Assembly: GCA_009773205.1 (NCBI GenBank)
Contig: WPAE01000001.1
Span: 1 to 32,746, forward strand
Length of the DNA stretch: 32,746 nucleotides
From: Ignavibacteria bacterium
GTDB lineage: Bacteria; Bacteroidota; Ignavibacteria; Ignavibacteriales; Melioribacteraceae
Reading direction: 5' to 3'
A program made the position numbers and the translations under genes. The notes under the pieces are model-generated. The model had not been told where the DNA came from and ran no database searches. It saw only the letters and a list, made by a program, of their open reading frames with translations. Shown piece after piece: positions 15,471-23,426 of the stretch (position 1 is its first letter; each line of letters begins with the position of its first letter).

Positions 15471-15959
15471 AGCGTTTTTACTTTTATTATGATAATATTT
15501 TAAAGTCGTTAAAAACATTTCAATATCAGAATACTTCTTTTTGAATCTTGGATACTTCTTATATACTACTTCAATTGCACTTGTAATAAAAGATTTTTGC
15601 TCGTCAATATTCTTTTCTAGATATTGTTCTACTTCATATTCAAATGAATAATCGAGCTTATATTTTTTATTCTCACGTTTGTAAAAATAGAATTGTAAAT
15701 CACTTTTATATATTCTTAATTCTAAATAAGCAACAATATCATTATAACGCCAAGGTGCGCATCGTTCATTAAAGCTAATTTCAAACTTAAGTTGTAATTT
15801 GCTATCAAAGTTAATTCCTTGTTCTTCGTATAATTCTTTATTTTTTCTAAGGTATTCTTTCAGTTTCGAATCATATTTATTCTTCCATCCATCAATAGAA
15901 CGGGAATAAACTGGAATTAATGAAAATAATTCAGTCTCAGATATTAAGTTTTTATACAT
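15465..15959 (-). CDS. Hypothetical protein, 164 aa, lysine/tyrosine-rich
   Basis: Not recognised. No signal peptide or membrane segment. The sequence is rich in Lys, Glu, Tyr and Phe (about one residue in eight is Tyr or Phe), with FEISFNERCAPWRYNDIVAYLELRIYKSDLQFYFYKRENK in the middle (residues 53-92, partial listing of key parts only: FNERCAPWRYND and ELRIYKSD) and a helical, charged C-terminus KKYPRFKKKYSDIEMF. It starts 6 bp after the lipoprotein stop, so the two are probably co-transcribed. Codon use is very AT-rich, more so than the flanking metabolic genes, which could mean a recent arrival. Confidence 0.55.
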   Translation of the reverse strand: MYKNLISETELFSLIPVYSRSIDGWKNKYDSKLKEYLRKNKELYEEQGINFDSKLQLKFEISFNERCAPWRYNDIVAYLELRIYKSDLQFYFYKRENKKYKLDYSFEYEVEQYLEKNIDEQKSFITSAIEVVYKKYPRFKKKYSDIEMFLTTLKYYHNKSKNAT

Positions 15960-15965
15960 ATATAA

Positions 15966-16484
15966 TCATTTACCTAAATTCTCTATTAATTCACCAACAA
16001 TTTTTTTTGCTGCACTCGAAACGTCAGAACGCATCATTCTATCTGCAATTGAACCAGCTTGCCCACCATAACCATTTTGCCAAGATACTCCAGCAATTAG
16101 TTGCCCATTATATGTGCTATTCAATCTAACACTTGCACTTTGTGGCAAACCATCATATCCCGATGCAACCTTCACAACAAGATAACCATCTATTCCTTCA
16201 TCTTTAAGCTTCACTAAATTTTGAGGTGAGCCAATTTCGAACTCATTAAGATTAAGTCTGGCAACAAGATTTGTAAATTGGGCAGGATCTACAACATTAA
16301 TATCATATCTAGCAAGTTCAATAGCGATTGCATCACCTAAAATGCCTCCATTCGGATTTATTGCAATTACATTCACAGGATGACCGGGATTTTTACCCCC
16401 AACTAATGAAACACTAGAGCCAGCGCAAGAATATAGAAGTAATGAAGATGAGATTACAACTAAGAATGATATTATTTTTTTCAT
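15966..16484 (-). CDS. Putative lipoprotein of unknown function
   Basis: 172 aa. MKKIISFLVVISSSLLLYSCAGSS is a lipoprotein signal with the lipobox LLYSC, cleaved before Cys20. The mature part, GNP-type glycine-rich turns then VNVIAINPNGGILGDAIAIELARYDINVVDP, looks like a small alpha/beta domain resembling those that form periplasmic assembly lipoproteins of the curli/CsgG-like or LPP20 style, but this is weak. The C-terminus ADRMMRSDVSSAAKKIVGELIENL is an amphipathic helix. It lies upstream of the 164-aa gene and downstream of a possible 32-aa ORF on the same strand. Confidence 0.7.
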   Translation of the reverse strand: MKKIISFLVVISSSLLLYSCAGSSVSLVGGKNPGHPVNVIAINPNGGILGDAIAIELARYDINVVDPAQFTNLVARLNLNEFEIGSPQNLVKLKDEGIDGYLVVKVASGYDGLPQSASVRLNSTYNGQLIAGVSWQNGYGGQAGSIADRMMRSDVSSAAKKIVGELIENLGK

Positions 16485-16516
16485 ATTATCTCCAAAAAAA
16501 TTAAGATTATAACTAT

Positions 16517-16615
16517 TTAATTACCTGCTATGTCTTCTGCAGTGTGTTTACAATTATTTGTAACCGAGGCTGTATAAGTTTTAGTTTTTACCTCTCTTGT
16601 TTTACACTTACTCAT
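16517..16615 (-). CDS. Possible 32-aa small protein
   Basis: ATG at 16615, TAA at 16517. It begins MSKCKTREVKTKTYTASVTN and has two Cys (residues 4 and 23). It is polar with no membrane segment. No clear ribosome binding site; AACAACAA precedes the ATG. It sits between the terminator of the structured RNA and the lipoprotein gene. Only position and a clean frame support it, so it may be chance. Confidence 0.25.
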   Translation of the reverse strand: MSKCKTREVKTKTYTASVTNNCKHTAEDIAGN

Positions 16616-16652
16616 TTTGTTGTTGTCGCATTTTTTATAAGGTCTTTAAAAC

Positions 16653-16680
16653 AAAAAAGGACGCAACTTTCGTTACATCC
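16653..16680 (-). terminator. Intrinsic terminator of the structured RNA
   Basis: Minus strand: GGATGTAAC-GAAA-GTTGCGTCC, nine pairs including two G-U, GNRA-type tetraloop, then TTTTTTGTTTT. A strong terminator with no protein gene before it. Confidence 0.88.
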
Positions 16681-16846
16681 TGTTTAGAGGCACTGGCATG
16701 CCCAATCCAAAGACATAAGAAAGCGCGTCCAACATGGACGCACCTCTCTTGCTTGTTCTTGGATTGTTGAAAAGTGCCAGTTTTCTAAACAGAACAACGC
16801 AATAGCGCGTTAATATTTTTTTATCTAAAGAACATTTCTTTTAACT
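16653..16846 (-). ncRNA. Structured small RNA with own promoter and terminator, possibly 6S RNA
   Basis: Between a promoter at 16853-16881 and the terminator at 16653-16680 lies about 190 nt with no ORF and a single long, interrupted hairpin: CTGTTTAGA/TCTAAACAG (16784-16792 with 16680-16688), ACTGGCA/TGCCAGT, CAATCCAA/TTGGATTG, then a large open bubble of about 14-17 nt on each side, capped by GCGTCCA-TGT-TGGACGC (16725-16741). A rod with a big central bubble and a length near 190 nt is the plan of 6S RNA, which mimics an open promoter to bind RNA polymerase. I infer the name from shape alone; a transposon-like palindrome is the alternative, less likely given promoter and terminator. Confidence 0.55.
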
Positions 16847-16852
16847 GAGCAT

Positions 16853-16881
16853 AACATAATTGCATTTTTTATTTAAGTCAA
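16853..16881 (-). promoter_or_regulatory. Sigma70-like promoter of the structured RNA
   Basis: Minus strand TTGACT (16876-16881), 17-bp spacer, TATGTT (16853-16858). Predicted start near 16846, giving a transcript of about 190 nt to the terminator. Confidence 0.6.
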
Positions 16882-16913
16882 GAACATCTTTTTAATCAAC
16901 TTATCAATTTTTT

Positions 16914-16971
16914 TTGTAGGCGCAACTTTCAAGTTGCGGCTTTGAAATGCGCAAACAAAGCTTGCGGCTAC
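16914..16971. repeat. 58-bp palindromic repeat, copy 2 (TTGTAGGCGC end)
   Basis: Starts TTGTAGGCGC and ends GCGGCTAC; inner hairpin CGCAACTT-TC-AAGTTGCG at 16921-16938. Same plan as 12041-12105 with paired base changes in the inner stem. Confidence 0.6.
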
Positions 16972-17025
16972 TCAACATTACAGTCCAATTCATATATTAG
17001 TAGTAAATAAAACAAACATTACTTA

Positions 17026-17736
17026 ATGTCATCCATAAAGAAAATAAATGAACTTCTGAAAGAATATTTCGGCATTCCCAAAAGACAAAATCCTTTGCCG
17101 GAACCTTTCGATACTTTGATTGCCACAATTCTTTCCCAGAACACAAATGATAACAATTCCTACAAAGCATTTAATAACCTTAAGAATGCTTACGCAAATT
17201 GGGATGAAGCTGCTGGAGCAAAACGAACAGCAATAGAAAAACTGATTAGGGTTGCTGGTTTAGCGCCGACAAAATCCAGAGCAATAAAAAATCTTCTTGT
17301 TGATATAAAAGAAAAGTATGGAAAGCTTTCACTCGATTTTGTGAACAAATTATCAATTGAAGAAACTATTTCTAAGCTGACTTCTTACGATGGCATTGGA
17401 GTTAAAACCGCATCGTGCGTTTTGATGTTCGCTATGAATAAAAATATTTGTCCTGTTGATACGCACGTTCACCGAACAACAAACCGAATTGGTCTGGTAA
17501 ACGAAAAAACACCTGATAAAACATTTTGGAAACTCAACAAGAATTTTCCCGAAGGAATTGCGCACACTTTCCATACAAATTTAATTTTGCTTGGAAGAGA
17601 AATCTGCAAACCTACAAATCCCAACTGCGCTGTTTGTCCTCTTAAAAAAGTTTGTAAGTTTGAAAACAAAAACTTTGAAATAAAGGGAACAAGTTCAAAT
17701 AAGAGAATTTTACTTTTGGACAACATAGGAATCTGA
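17026..17736 (+). CDS. nth: Endonuclease III-like DNA glycosylase/AP lyase
   Basis: A 236-aa HhH-GPD base-excision repair enzyme removing oxidised pyrimidines. TLIATILSQNTND (residues 27-39) is the family opening. The helix-hairpin-helix is LTSYDGIGVKTASCVL with the catalytic Lys after GIGV, and the catalytic Asp follows in CPVDTHVHRTTNRIG. The iron-sulfur loop C-x6-C-x2-C-x5-C is present as CKPTNPNCAVCPLKKVC. Length is a little over the usual 210 aa owing to a C-terminal tail. The start is the first ATG of the frame; no strong ribosome binding site is seen. It stands alone, with a low-complexity spacer after it. Confidence 0.92.
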   Translation: MSSIKKINELLKEYFGIPKRQNPLPEPFDTLIATILSQNTNDNNSYKAFNNLKNAYANWDEAAGAKRTAIEKLIRVAGLAPTKSRAIKNLLVDIKEKYGKLSLDFVNKLSIEETISKLTSYDGIGVKTASCVLMFAMNKNICPVDTHVHRTTNRIGLVNEKTPDKTFWKLNKNFPEGIAHTFHTNLILLGREICKPTNPNCAVCPLKKVCKFENKNFEIKGTSSNKRILLLDNIGI

Positions 17737-17952
17737 AAAACAATTATGAATTTTGAATTATGAGTTATGAATTGGAAAACAATTATGAATTTTGAATTAT
17801 GAGTAAAAAAAATAAAATAGTAATTTGTTATCATAACATTCAATTTCGTAACTGAGAGTTGGAAACGATTATTAGCTTCGAATGATTAACTGAAAGAAAA
17901 TCTTTGATTTCTTTAACTCAAAACTCATCACTCAAAACTGAGAACTAACAAA
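17737..17952. repeat. Low-complexity AT spacer with 28-bp direct repeats
   Basis: A 28-bp unit starting AAAACAATTATGAATTTTG occurs at 17737-17764 and 17776-17803. From 17880 the spacer continues with ACTCAAAACTCATCACTCAAAACTG-like units. This style of short degenerate tandem repeat recurs at 9295 and inside the E2 gene at about 24058. No gene. Confidence 0.6.
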
Positions 17953-18810
17953 GTGTGGATATTATTTTCGCTGTTAAATCCGGTTTCTGAAGCTTTAAGA
18001 AGTGTGTTCATTAAAAGAGCTTCCAGCAATGTTGACCCGATTTTAATTTCTTGGTCAAACAACGTTATCCCAATTTTAATTTTTCCGCCAATGCTCTTAC
18101 TCATTGATCTGAAATTCAACACCGAGTTTTGGATTGGTTTTCTCGGCTCTGGCATAATACAGGTGATTAACACAGTGCTTTATATGCGCGCTATTTCAAA
18201 AGGAGATATTTCCACAGTTATGCCGATGCTAAGTTTTACACCGCTTGTGCTTTTGATAACTTCGCCGCTCACAATTGGAGAATTTCCTTCAACTATTGGG
18301 CTATTTGGAATACTTCTTGTCGTTTCCGGTTCTTATCTACTAAATCTCGATCTAAAAAAAATGAATCCGCTTGAGCCATTTAAAGCAATTCTCAAAAACA
18401 AAGGAACTCGTTACATGCTGGTTGTAGCAATACTCTGGGGAGTTTCCGGCGTGTTCGATAAAATCTCAATCAATAATTCCTCTGTACTTCAGCATATTTC
18501 ATTTCTCAACATTTTAGTTTTTGTTTCGATGACTGTGATTGTTGTTTCCCGTAAGAAATTTGATCTTCCGAAAATGAAAGAATGCAAAGCCGATTTGTTT
18601 TTAGTAAGCCTATTTACAACTGGCTCATATCTTTTCCATTATATCGCAATGTCAATGACTTTAGTTGCATACGTTGTATCAATTAAACGAATTAGTGGAG
18701 TATTTGCTGTACTGCTTGGCGTTTATTTCTTTAATGAACCAAACATACGCCAAAGATTGTTCGGTAGTATAGTTATGTTTATTGGTGTGCTGCTTATTGT
18801 CTTTTCCTAA
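17953..18810 (+). CDS. EamA/DMT-superfamily inner-membrane transporter
   Basis: 285 aa with about ten hydrophobic segments arranged as two EamA repeats of five helices each. The first repeat opens WILFSLLNPVSEALRSVFIKRAS and contains YMRAISKGDISTVMPMLSFTPLVLLI; the second opens YMLVVAILWGVSGVFDKIS and ends with LLGVYFFNEPNIRQRLFGSIVMFIGVLLIVFS, the typical EamA repeat ending. Such proteins export or take up small metabolites, often amino acids or nucleotide sugars; substrate unknown. The start is GTG at 17953 without a good ribosome binding site; it is preferred because helix 1 begins at once. A lone gene upstream of the dehydrogenase locus. Confidence 0.85.
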   Translation: MWILFSLLNPVSEALRSVFIKRASSNVDPILISWSNNVIPILIFPPMLLLIDLKFNTEFWIGFLGSGIIQVINTVLYMRAISKGDISTVMPMLSFTPLVLLITSPLTIGEFPSTIGLFGILLVVSGSYLLNLDLKKMNPLEPFKAILKNKGTRYMLVVAILWGVSGVFDKISINNSSVLQHISFLNILVFVSMTVIVVSRKKFDLPKMKECKADLFLVSLFTTGSYLFHYIAMSMTLVAYVVSIKRISGVFAVLLGVYFFNEPNIRQRLFGSIVMFIGVLLIVFS

Positions 18811-18890
18811 TAAAAGACAAAATGTTTGTTTTAACTAAGCACTTCAATATATTTGGATAAAATTTCAATTCAGAGTTGGCGTAATCTAAG

Positions 18891-20294
18891 ATGAAAAAAT
18901 CTTTTGATGTTACTGTTCTAGGAGGCGGACCGGGCGGCTATGTTGCTGCAATCCGCTCAGCACAGCTTGGTTTTAAAACTGTTCTTATTGATAAAGAGAA
19001 TTTAGGCGGAATCTGTCTGAACTGGGGTTGTATTCCTACAAAAGCTTTACTGAAAAGTGCTGAAGTTTATGATATGATGAAAAATCATTCTGCAGATTAC
19101 GGAATTAAAGCCGAAGGAATAAGTTTTGATTTTGAAAAGATAATAAAGCGAAGCCGCGATATTTCTGGACGCATTACCAAAAATGTAGAGATGCTTGTAA
19201 AGAAAAATGGGATTGAACGGGTTCGCGGGTTTGGCAAACTTGTTTCCAAAAACGAAATTGAAATTTTTGATAATGGTGGAAAGAGTTTTGATTCTGTTTC
19301 TACGGAAAAAATAATTATTGCTACCGGAGCTAGACCAAAAGTATTTCCAACAATTCCTGTTGATAGAAAAAATATTATTACATCAACCGAAGCTATGAAT
19401 TTGCAGAAGCAGCCGAAAGATTTAATAGTAATTGGCGCTGGCGCAATTGGTGTTGAGTTTGCATACTTCTATTCGGTTCTTGGAACGAAAGTAACAATTA
19501 TTGAGATGCTCGATAATCTTCTTCCCATAGAAGATAAAGAAGTAAGCGAAACTTTAGAAAAGAGTTTTAAGAAAAGAGGAATTGAAATTTACACCAAAAC
19601 TAAAGTTGAAAATGTAGTGGTTAAAGATGATGCTGTGATTGTAAATGTTGAAAAAGATGGAAAGAAGATTGAGCTGAAAGCTGAAAAAGTTTTAAGCGCA
19701 ATTGGTGTAACCGGAAACGTAGAAGGTTTTGGTCTTGAAGAATTAGGAATTGAAATTGAAAGTGGGCACATAAAAGTTAATAAAGAAAACTATCAAACAA
19801 ACGTTCCAAACATTTTTGCAGTTGGTGATGTAATAGGCGCGCCGTGGCTTGCGCATGTCGCTTCGGCAGAAGCAATTCACTGTGTAGAAAAAATCAAAGG
19901 GCTTCATGTTTCATCAATAGATTATGGAACTATTCCAGGCTGTACTTACTGCGTTCCGCAAGTTGCCAGCGTTGGAATGACTGAAAAGAAAGCAAAAGAA
20001 GTGGGACGCGAAATAAAAATCGGCAAGTTTCCATTTATGGCAAGTGGAAAATCTTTTGCCGCCGGCGAGCGGGATGGATTTGTAAAACTAATTTTTGATG
20101 CAAAGTATGGAGAGCTTCTTGGCGCACACATAATTGGACCGGAAGCAACCGAATTGATTTCCGAAATTACTCTTGCTAAATCAATGGAAGCTACATACGA
20201 AACTATTGTTAAAACAGTTCATGCTCATCCAACATTGGCTGAATCAATTATGGAAGCTGCGGCTAACGCTTATGGCGAATCAATCCACATATAG
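18891..20294 (+). CDS. lpdA: Dihydrolipoyl dehydrogenase (E3)
   Basis: A 467-aa flavoprotein that reoxidises dihydrolipoyl groups of E2 with NAD+. FAD loop GGGPGGYVAAI (residues 11-21); redox-active disulfide GGICLNWGCIPTKALL with Cys42 and Cys47; NAD loop GAGAIGVEFA; second FAD block NIFAVGDVIGAPWLAH; and the catalytic His446-Glu451 pair in HAHPTLAE. Length is that of the family. It overlaps the lipB start by 23 nt and lies on the same strand as E1, E2 and lipA, which together make one complete lipoate-dependent complex plus its lipoylation enzymes. Confidence 0.96.
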   Translation: MKKSFDVTVLGGGPGGYVAAIRSAQLGFKTVLIDKENLGGICLNWGCIPTKALLKSAEVYDMMKNHSADYGIKAEGISFDFEKIIKRSRDISGRITKNVEMLVKKNGIERVRGFGKLVSKNEIEIFDNGGKSFDSVSTEKIIIATGARPKVFPTIPVDRKNIITSTEAMNLQKQPKDLIVIGAGAIGVEFAYFYSVLGTKVTIIEMLDNLLPIEDKEVSETLEKSFKKRGIEIYTKTKVENVVVKDDAVIVNVEKDGKKIELKAEKVLSAIGVTGNVEGFGLEELGIEIESGHIKVNKENYQTNVPNIFAVGDVIGAPWLAHVASAEAIHCVEKIKGLHVSSIDYGTIPGCTYCVPQVASVGMTEKKAKEVGREIKIGKFPFMASGKSFAAGERDGFVKLIFDAKYGELLGAHIIGPEATELISEITLAKSMEATYETIVKTVHAHPTLAESIMEAAANAYGESIHI

Positions 20295-20982
20295 AAATTT
20301 TGATTACTGCGATCTGGGATTTATAGATTACCAGCAAGCATGGGATTTGCAGAAAGATGTTTTTGCAAAGCGTGTAAAAGATGAAATATGCGATACTTTT
20401 TTTATGCTTGAACATCCGCATACTTATACACTTGGTAAAGTTGCTGAAAAAGAAAACTTAATTAGCTCTCAAGATCAGTTAAAAGAACTTGGTGTTAGTG
20501 TTTACGAAATTGACCGCGGCGGAGATATTACTTATCACGGTCCCGGACAAATTGTTGGCTATCCAATTATTAAACTGAGTGATTGGAAAGAAGATACGCA
20601 TGAATACTTACGCGGACTTGAAGAAGTTATAATGAAAGTTTGTTCTGATTACGGATTGGACACTCACCGCAACGTAAAATACACCGGCGTTTGGATTGGC
20701 GAAAGAAAAATTGCAGCAATTGGAATTAAAGTCAGCAGATGGACGACTATGCACGGTTTTGCTTTTAATGTAAACACAGATCTGAATTACTTTGGCGGAA
20801 TAATTCCTTGCGGAATTAGAGACAAAGATGTTACATCACTTAAAAGAGAACTTGGAAGAGATATACCAATTGAAGAAGTGAAAGAAAAACTAATTTATAG
20901 TTTTAAAGAGTATTTCGATTACTTCAGCTTTTGCGTTAAAGAAAAATCACATTATTTAAAAACTGTTGTGAATGTTCCTTAG
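20272..20982 (+). CDS. lipB: Lipoyl(octanoyl) transferase
   Basis: 236 aa from the ATG at 20272. The open frame extends further upstream to 20173 but that part lies over lpdA and has no family similarity, while MANQSTYRNFDYCDLG starts the LipB domain. The family blocks are RGGDITYHGPGQIVGYPI (residues 82-99), ERKIAAIGIKV with catalytic Lys146 and IIPCGIRDKDVTSL with acyl-accepting Cys180. It moves octanoyl from acyl carrier protein to lipoyl domains, which LipA (25131) then sulfurates; the targets are the two lipoyl domains of the E2 encoded downstream. Confidence 0.95.
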   Translation: MANQSTYRNFDYCDLGFIDYQQAWDLQKDVFAKRVKDEICDTFFMLEHPHTYTLGKVAEKENLISSQDQLKELGVSVYEIDRGGDITYHGPGQIVGYPIIKLSDWKEDTHEYLRGLEEVIMKVCSDYGLDTHRNVKYTGVWIGERKIAAIGIKVSRWTTMHGFAFNVNTDLNYFGGIIPCGIRDKDVTSLKRELGRDIPIEEVKEKLIYSFKEYFDYFSFCVKEKSHYLKTVVNVP

Positions 20983-20993
20983 TGCTTTGATTC

Positions 20994-21090
20994 ATAAATG
21001 AGCCTACTATAAAAAGGTATTTCGGATGAAAAAATGCTTTGATTATTGCTCAAATTCAAAGTGCAAAAACTCAATTTGAGGCTTTTTAGA
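20994..21090. mobile_element. MITE-like repeat copy 1, right end lost
   Basis: Left end ATAAATGAGCCTACT at 20994-21008. Positions 21006-21090 are identical over 85 bp to 32648-32732, then similarity stops where copy 2 continues into its right inverted end. Inside lie a 17-codon ORF MKKCFDYCSNSKCKNSI (21026-21079) and a hairpin CTCAAATT/AATTTGAG followed by GCTTTTT, like a terminator. It separates lipB from the E1 gene and so may end the upstream transcript. Confidence 0.75.
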
Positions 21091-21244
21091 TATTCTGTTC
21101 TTAATCTTTATCCCAAAGAGTAAGATTATGATTATGATATGTCATAATAATTAAGAACATGTGTGCTTAGTGATTTTGTGGCTCAGTGGCAAGAAAAAAT
21201 TGCCACCAAGACACGAAGGCACAAAAAAACTAAAAGGGAAAAAC
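21091..21244. other. Spacer with nested inverted repeat before E1
   Basis: TGTTCTTAAT (21096-21105) mirrors ATTAAGAACA (21150-21159), and nested inside TAATCTT mirrors AAGATTA (21102-21108, 21122-21128). From about 21200 comes a CCACCAAGACACGAAGGCACAAA stretch, a widespread intergenic repeat type (listed in part). The E1 ribosome binding site AAAGGG lies near 21231-21236. Confidence 0.45.
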
Positions 21245-23329
21245 ATGGCAAAAGAAACAATAGCAGAAGTTGCACTAGAGAAATCAAACGGCGGCGTAAC
21301 CGGAAAGATTGATTCTTTCGGCGGACTAACAAAAGATGAATTAATGAACGCTCTGCGTTTGATGACGCTTAGCCGAACAATTGATCATAAAGTGATGACG
21401 TTGATAAAGCAAGGCAAAGCCACATTTCACATAGCCGGCGCTGGACACGAAGCAATGCAAGTTGCATGCGCGCTTGCTATGCAAAAAGGAATTGATTGGG
21501 GATTTCCATATTACCGCGATATGTGTTTTACAATTTCGCTTGGCGTTAAACCTGAAGAAATCTTTTTGGGATTTTTAGGAAAAGCCGATGACCCAATGAC
21601 AGGCGGAAGACAAATGGCATGTCACTGGGCATCTAAAGAAGCAAATATTCCAACGCAGTCAAGTCCAACTGGTACGCAGTTCTTACAAGCTGTTGGTGTT
21701 GCACTCGCTATGAAAAGAAAAGGAATTAACGGTGTTGTTTATGTTAGCAGCGGTGAAGGTACAACTTCGCAAGGCGAGTTTCATGAAGCAGTTAATTGGG
21801 CAAGCCGAGAAAAACTTCCGGTTGTTTTTGTTATTGAAAATAACCGATGGGCAATTTCTGTTCCTGTGCAAGATCAAACAGGTGGTAAAAACGCTTCGAT
21901 TATTGAGATGATGAAAGGCTACGAAAATCTTTTGCGGGTGGAAGTTGATGGAACTGATTTCCTGCAGTCGCATGCAATTGCTAATAGTGCGTTTAAGCAT
22001 GCGAGACAAGGGAAAGGTCCGGCATTAATAGAAGCACACGTAGTTAGGTTATTTTCTCACTCTTCGAGTGATGATCAGAAAAAGTATAGACCGAATGATT
22101 CGTTGCAAGCGGATCTACAAAAAGATCCGATTACACTTTTTTCAAATTATTTAATCAAGAAAGAAGTTCTTACAAAACTTTCTTACGAAGAATTCAAAAA
22201 AGAAATTACGCATCATGTAAACGAAGCTGCTGATTGGGCTCTTAAACAATCTGATCCAACACCGGAAGCTGCAGCAAAATTTGTGTTAGATGAATCCGGC
22301 AAACGAGACCGCCTTGAATATGAAAAACTTAAACACGAAGGTAAACCGATTGTTTTAGTTGATGCTGTGAACCACGCCTTACGCGAAGAGATGGAAAGAA
22401 ACGAAAAGATTTATGTTTTTGGCGAAGATGTAGCTGACGGCAAAGGAGGCGTGTTTACAGCAACAAAAGGGTTATCAACTACATTTGGAAGTGAAAGAGT
22501 TTTCAACTCGCCGCTTGCAGAAGCAAGCATTGTTGGCGCTGCTATCGGAATGGCGCTCGCCGGATTAAAACCATGCGTTGAAATTCAATTTGGAGATTAC
22601 ATCTGGCCTGCATTTATGCAGTACAGAGATGAAATGTCAATGTTCCGTTACCGTTCAAATAATTTGTTCGAAGCTCCGGTTGTTACTCGCGTTGCAGTTG
22701 GCGGATATATTCACGGCGGATTATATCACAGCCAAAACATCGAAAGTTTTTTTGCACACATTCCAGGATTGCTGATTGCATATCCATCAAATGCGGCAGA
22801 CGCAAAAGGATTGTTGAAGACAGCTTTACGAATTAACGATCCGGTTATGTTTTTAGAACACAAAGGTTTGTATCGTCAAAGCTATGCAACATCTCCGGAG
22901 CCGGATTCTGGTTACCTCGTTCCATTTGGAAAAGCTAAAGTTGTTAAAGAGGGAAATGATCTTACAATTATTTCTTGGGGAGCGCTGGTTCACGAATCTA
23001 ACTTTGCAATTAAGAAATTGGAAGAAGAAGGCTATTCTGTTGAGTTAATTGATTTGAGAACAATAGCTCCACTTGATGTTGAAACGATTTATAAATCCGT
23101 TAAGAAAACCGGCAAAGCAATTGTTGTGCATGAAGATACTCTCACTGGTGGCTTCGGTGCTGAGGTTGCAGCGTTAATAACAGAAAATTGTTTTGAATTT
23201 CTCGATGGCCCGGTGAAAAGAATTGGCGCGCTTGATACTCCAATTCCATTTCATCCGGTTCTAGAAAATACTGTTTTACCAACACGCGAAAGAGTTTACA
23301 AAGAAGTAAAAAAATTATTAGTGTATTAA
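21245..23329 (+). CDS. 2-oxoacid dehydrogenase E1, alpha and beta fused
   Basis: 694 aa from the ATG at 21245, preceded by AAAGGGAAAAAC; the open frame upstream of it is spacer. The alpha half (about 1-340) has the thiamine-diphosphate motif GEGTTSQGEFHEAVNW...ENN (residues 170-200) and HWASKEANIPTQSSPTGTQ. The beta half (about 370-694) starts KPIVLVDAVNHALREEMERN and has FGEDVADGKGG, NSPLAEASIVGAAIGMAL and VHEDTLTGGFGAE. The layout and wording match fused branched-chain 2-oxoacid (2-oxoisovalerate) or pyruvate-type E1 of Bacteroidota; which oxoacid is used is not settled. It decarboxylates the oxoacid and passes the acyl group to E2 encoded next. Confidence 0.93.
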   Translation: MAKETIAEVALEKSNGGVTGKIDSFGGLTKDELMNALRLMTLSRTIDHKVMTLIKQGKATFHIAGAGHEAMQVACALAMQKGIDWGFPYYRDMCFTISLGVKPEEIFLGFLGKADDPMTGGRQMACHWASKEANIPTQSSPTGTQFLQAVGVALAMKRKGINGVVYVSSGEGTTSQGEFHEAVNWASREKLPVVFVIENNRWAISVPVQDQTGGKNASIIEMMKGYENLLRVEVDGTDFLQSHAIANSAFKHARQGKGPALIEAHVVRLFSHSSSDDQKKYRPNDSLQADLQKDPITLFSNYLIKKEVLTKLSYEEFKKEITHHVNEAADWALKQSDPTPEAAAKFVLDESGKRDRLEYEKLKHEGKPIVLVDAVNHALREEMERNEKIYVFGEDVADGKGGVFTATKGLSTTFGSERVFNSPLAEASIVGAAIGMALAGLKPCVEIQFGDYIWPAFMQYRDEMSMFRYRSNNLFEAPVVTRVAVGGYIHGGLYHSQNIESFFAHIPGLLIAYPSNAADAKGLLKTALRINDPVMFLEHKGLYRQSYATSPEPDSGYLVPFGKAKVVKEGNDLTIISWGALVHESNFAIKKLEEEGYSVELIDLRTIAPLDVETIYKSVKKTGKAIVVHEDTLTGGFGAEVAALITENCFEFLDGPVKRIGALDTPIPFHPVLENTVLPTRERVYKEVKKLLVY

Positions 23330-23426
23330 TGCTGAGACCATCAACTGACAGGCGAAACATCTATGACTAAAGCGTTATAGATTCTTCATCCGCAAAAACT
23401 AAATCAGACTGACATAGGAGAAAGTT

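Noticed and set aside
17737-17803. CRISPR-like direct repeats
   Set aside because: Only two copies of a low-complexity 28-bp unit, 39 bp apart, with no unique spacer and no cas genes.
20173-20271. Longer lipB start
   Set aside because: It lies wholly over the end of lpdA and has no LipB similarity; ATG 20272 starts the domain.
21161-21244. N-terminal extension of the E1 protein
   Set aside because: The region is an intergenic repeat; the family begins after the ATG at 21245, which has a good ribosome binding site.
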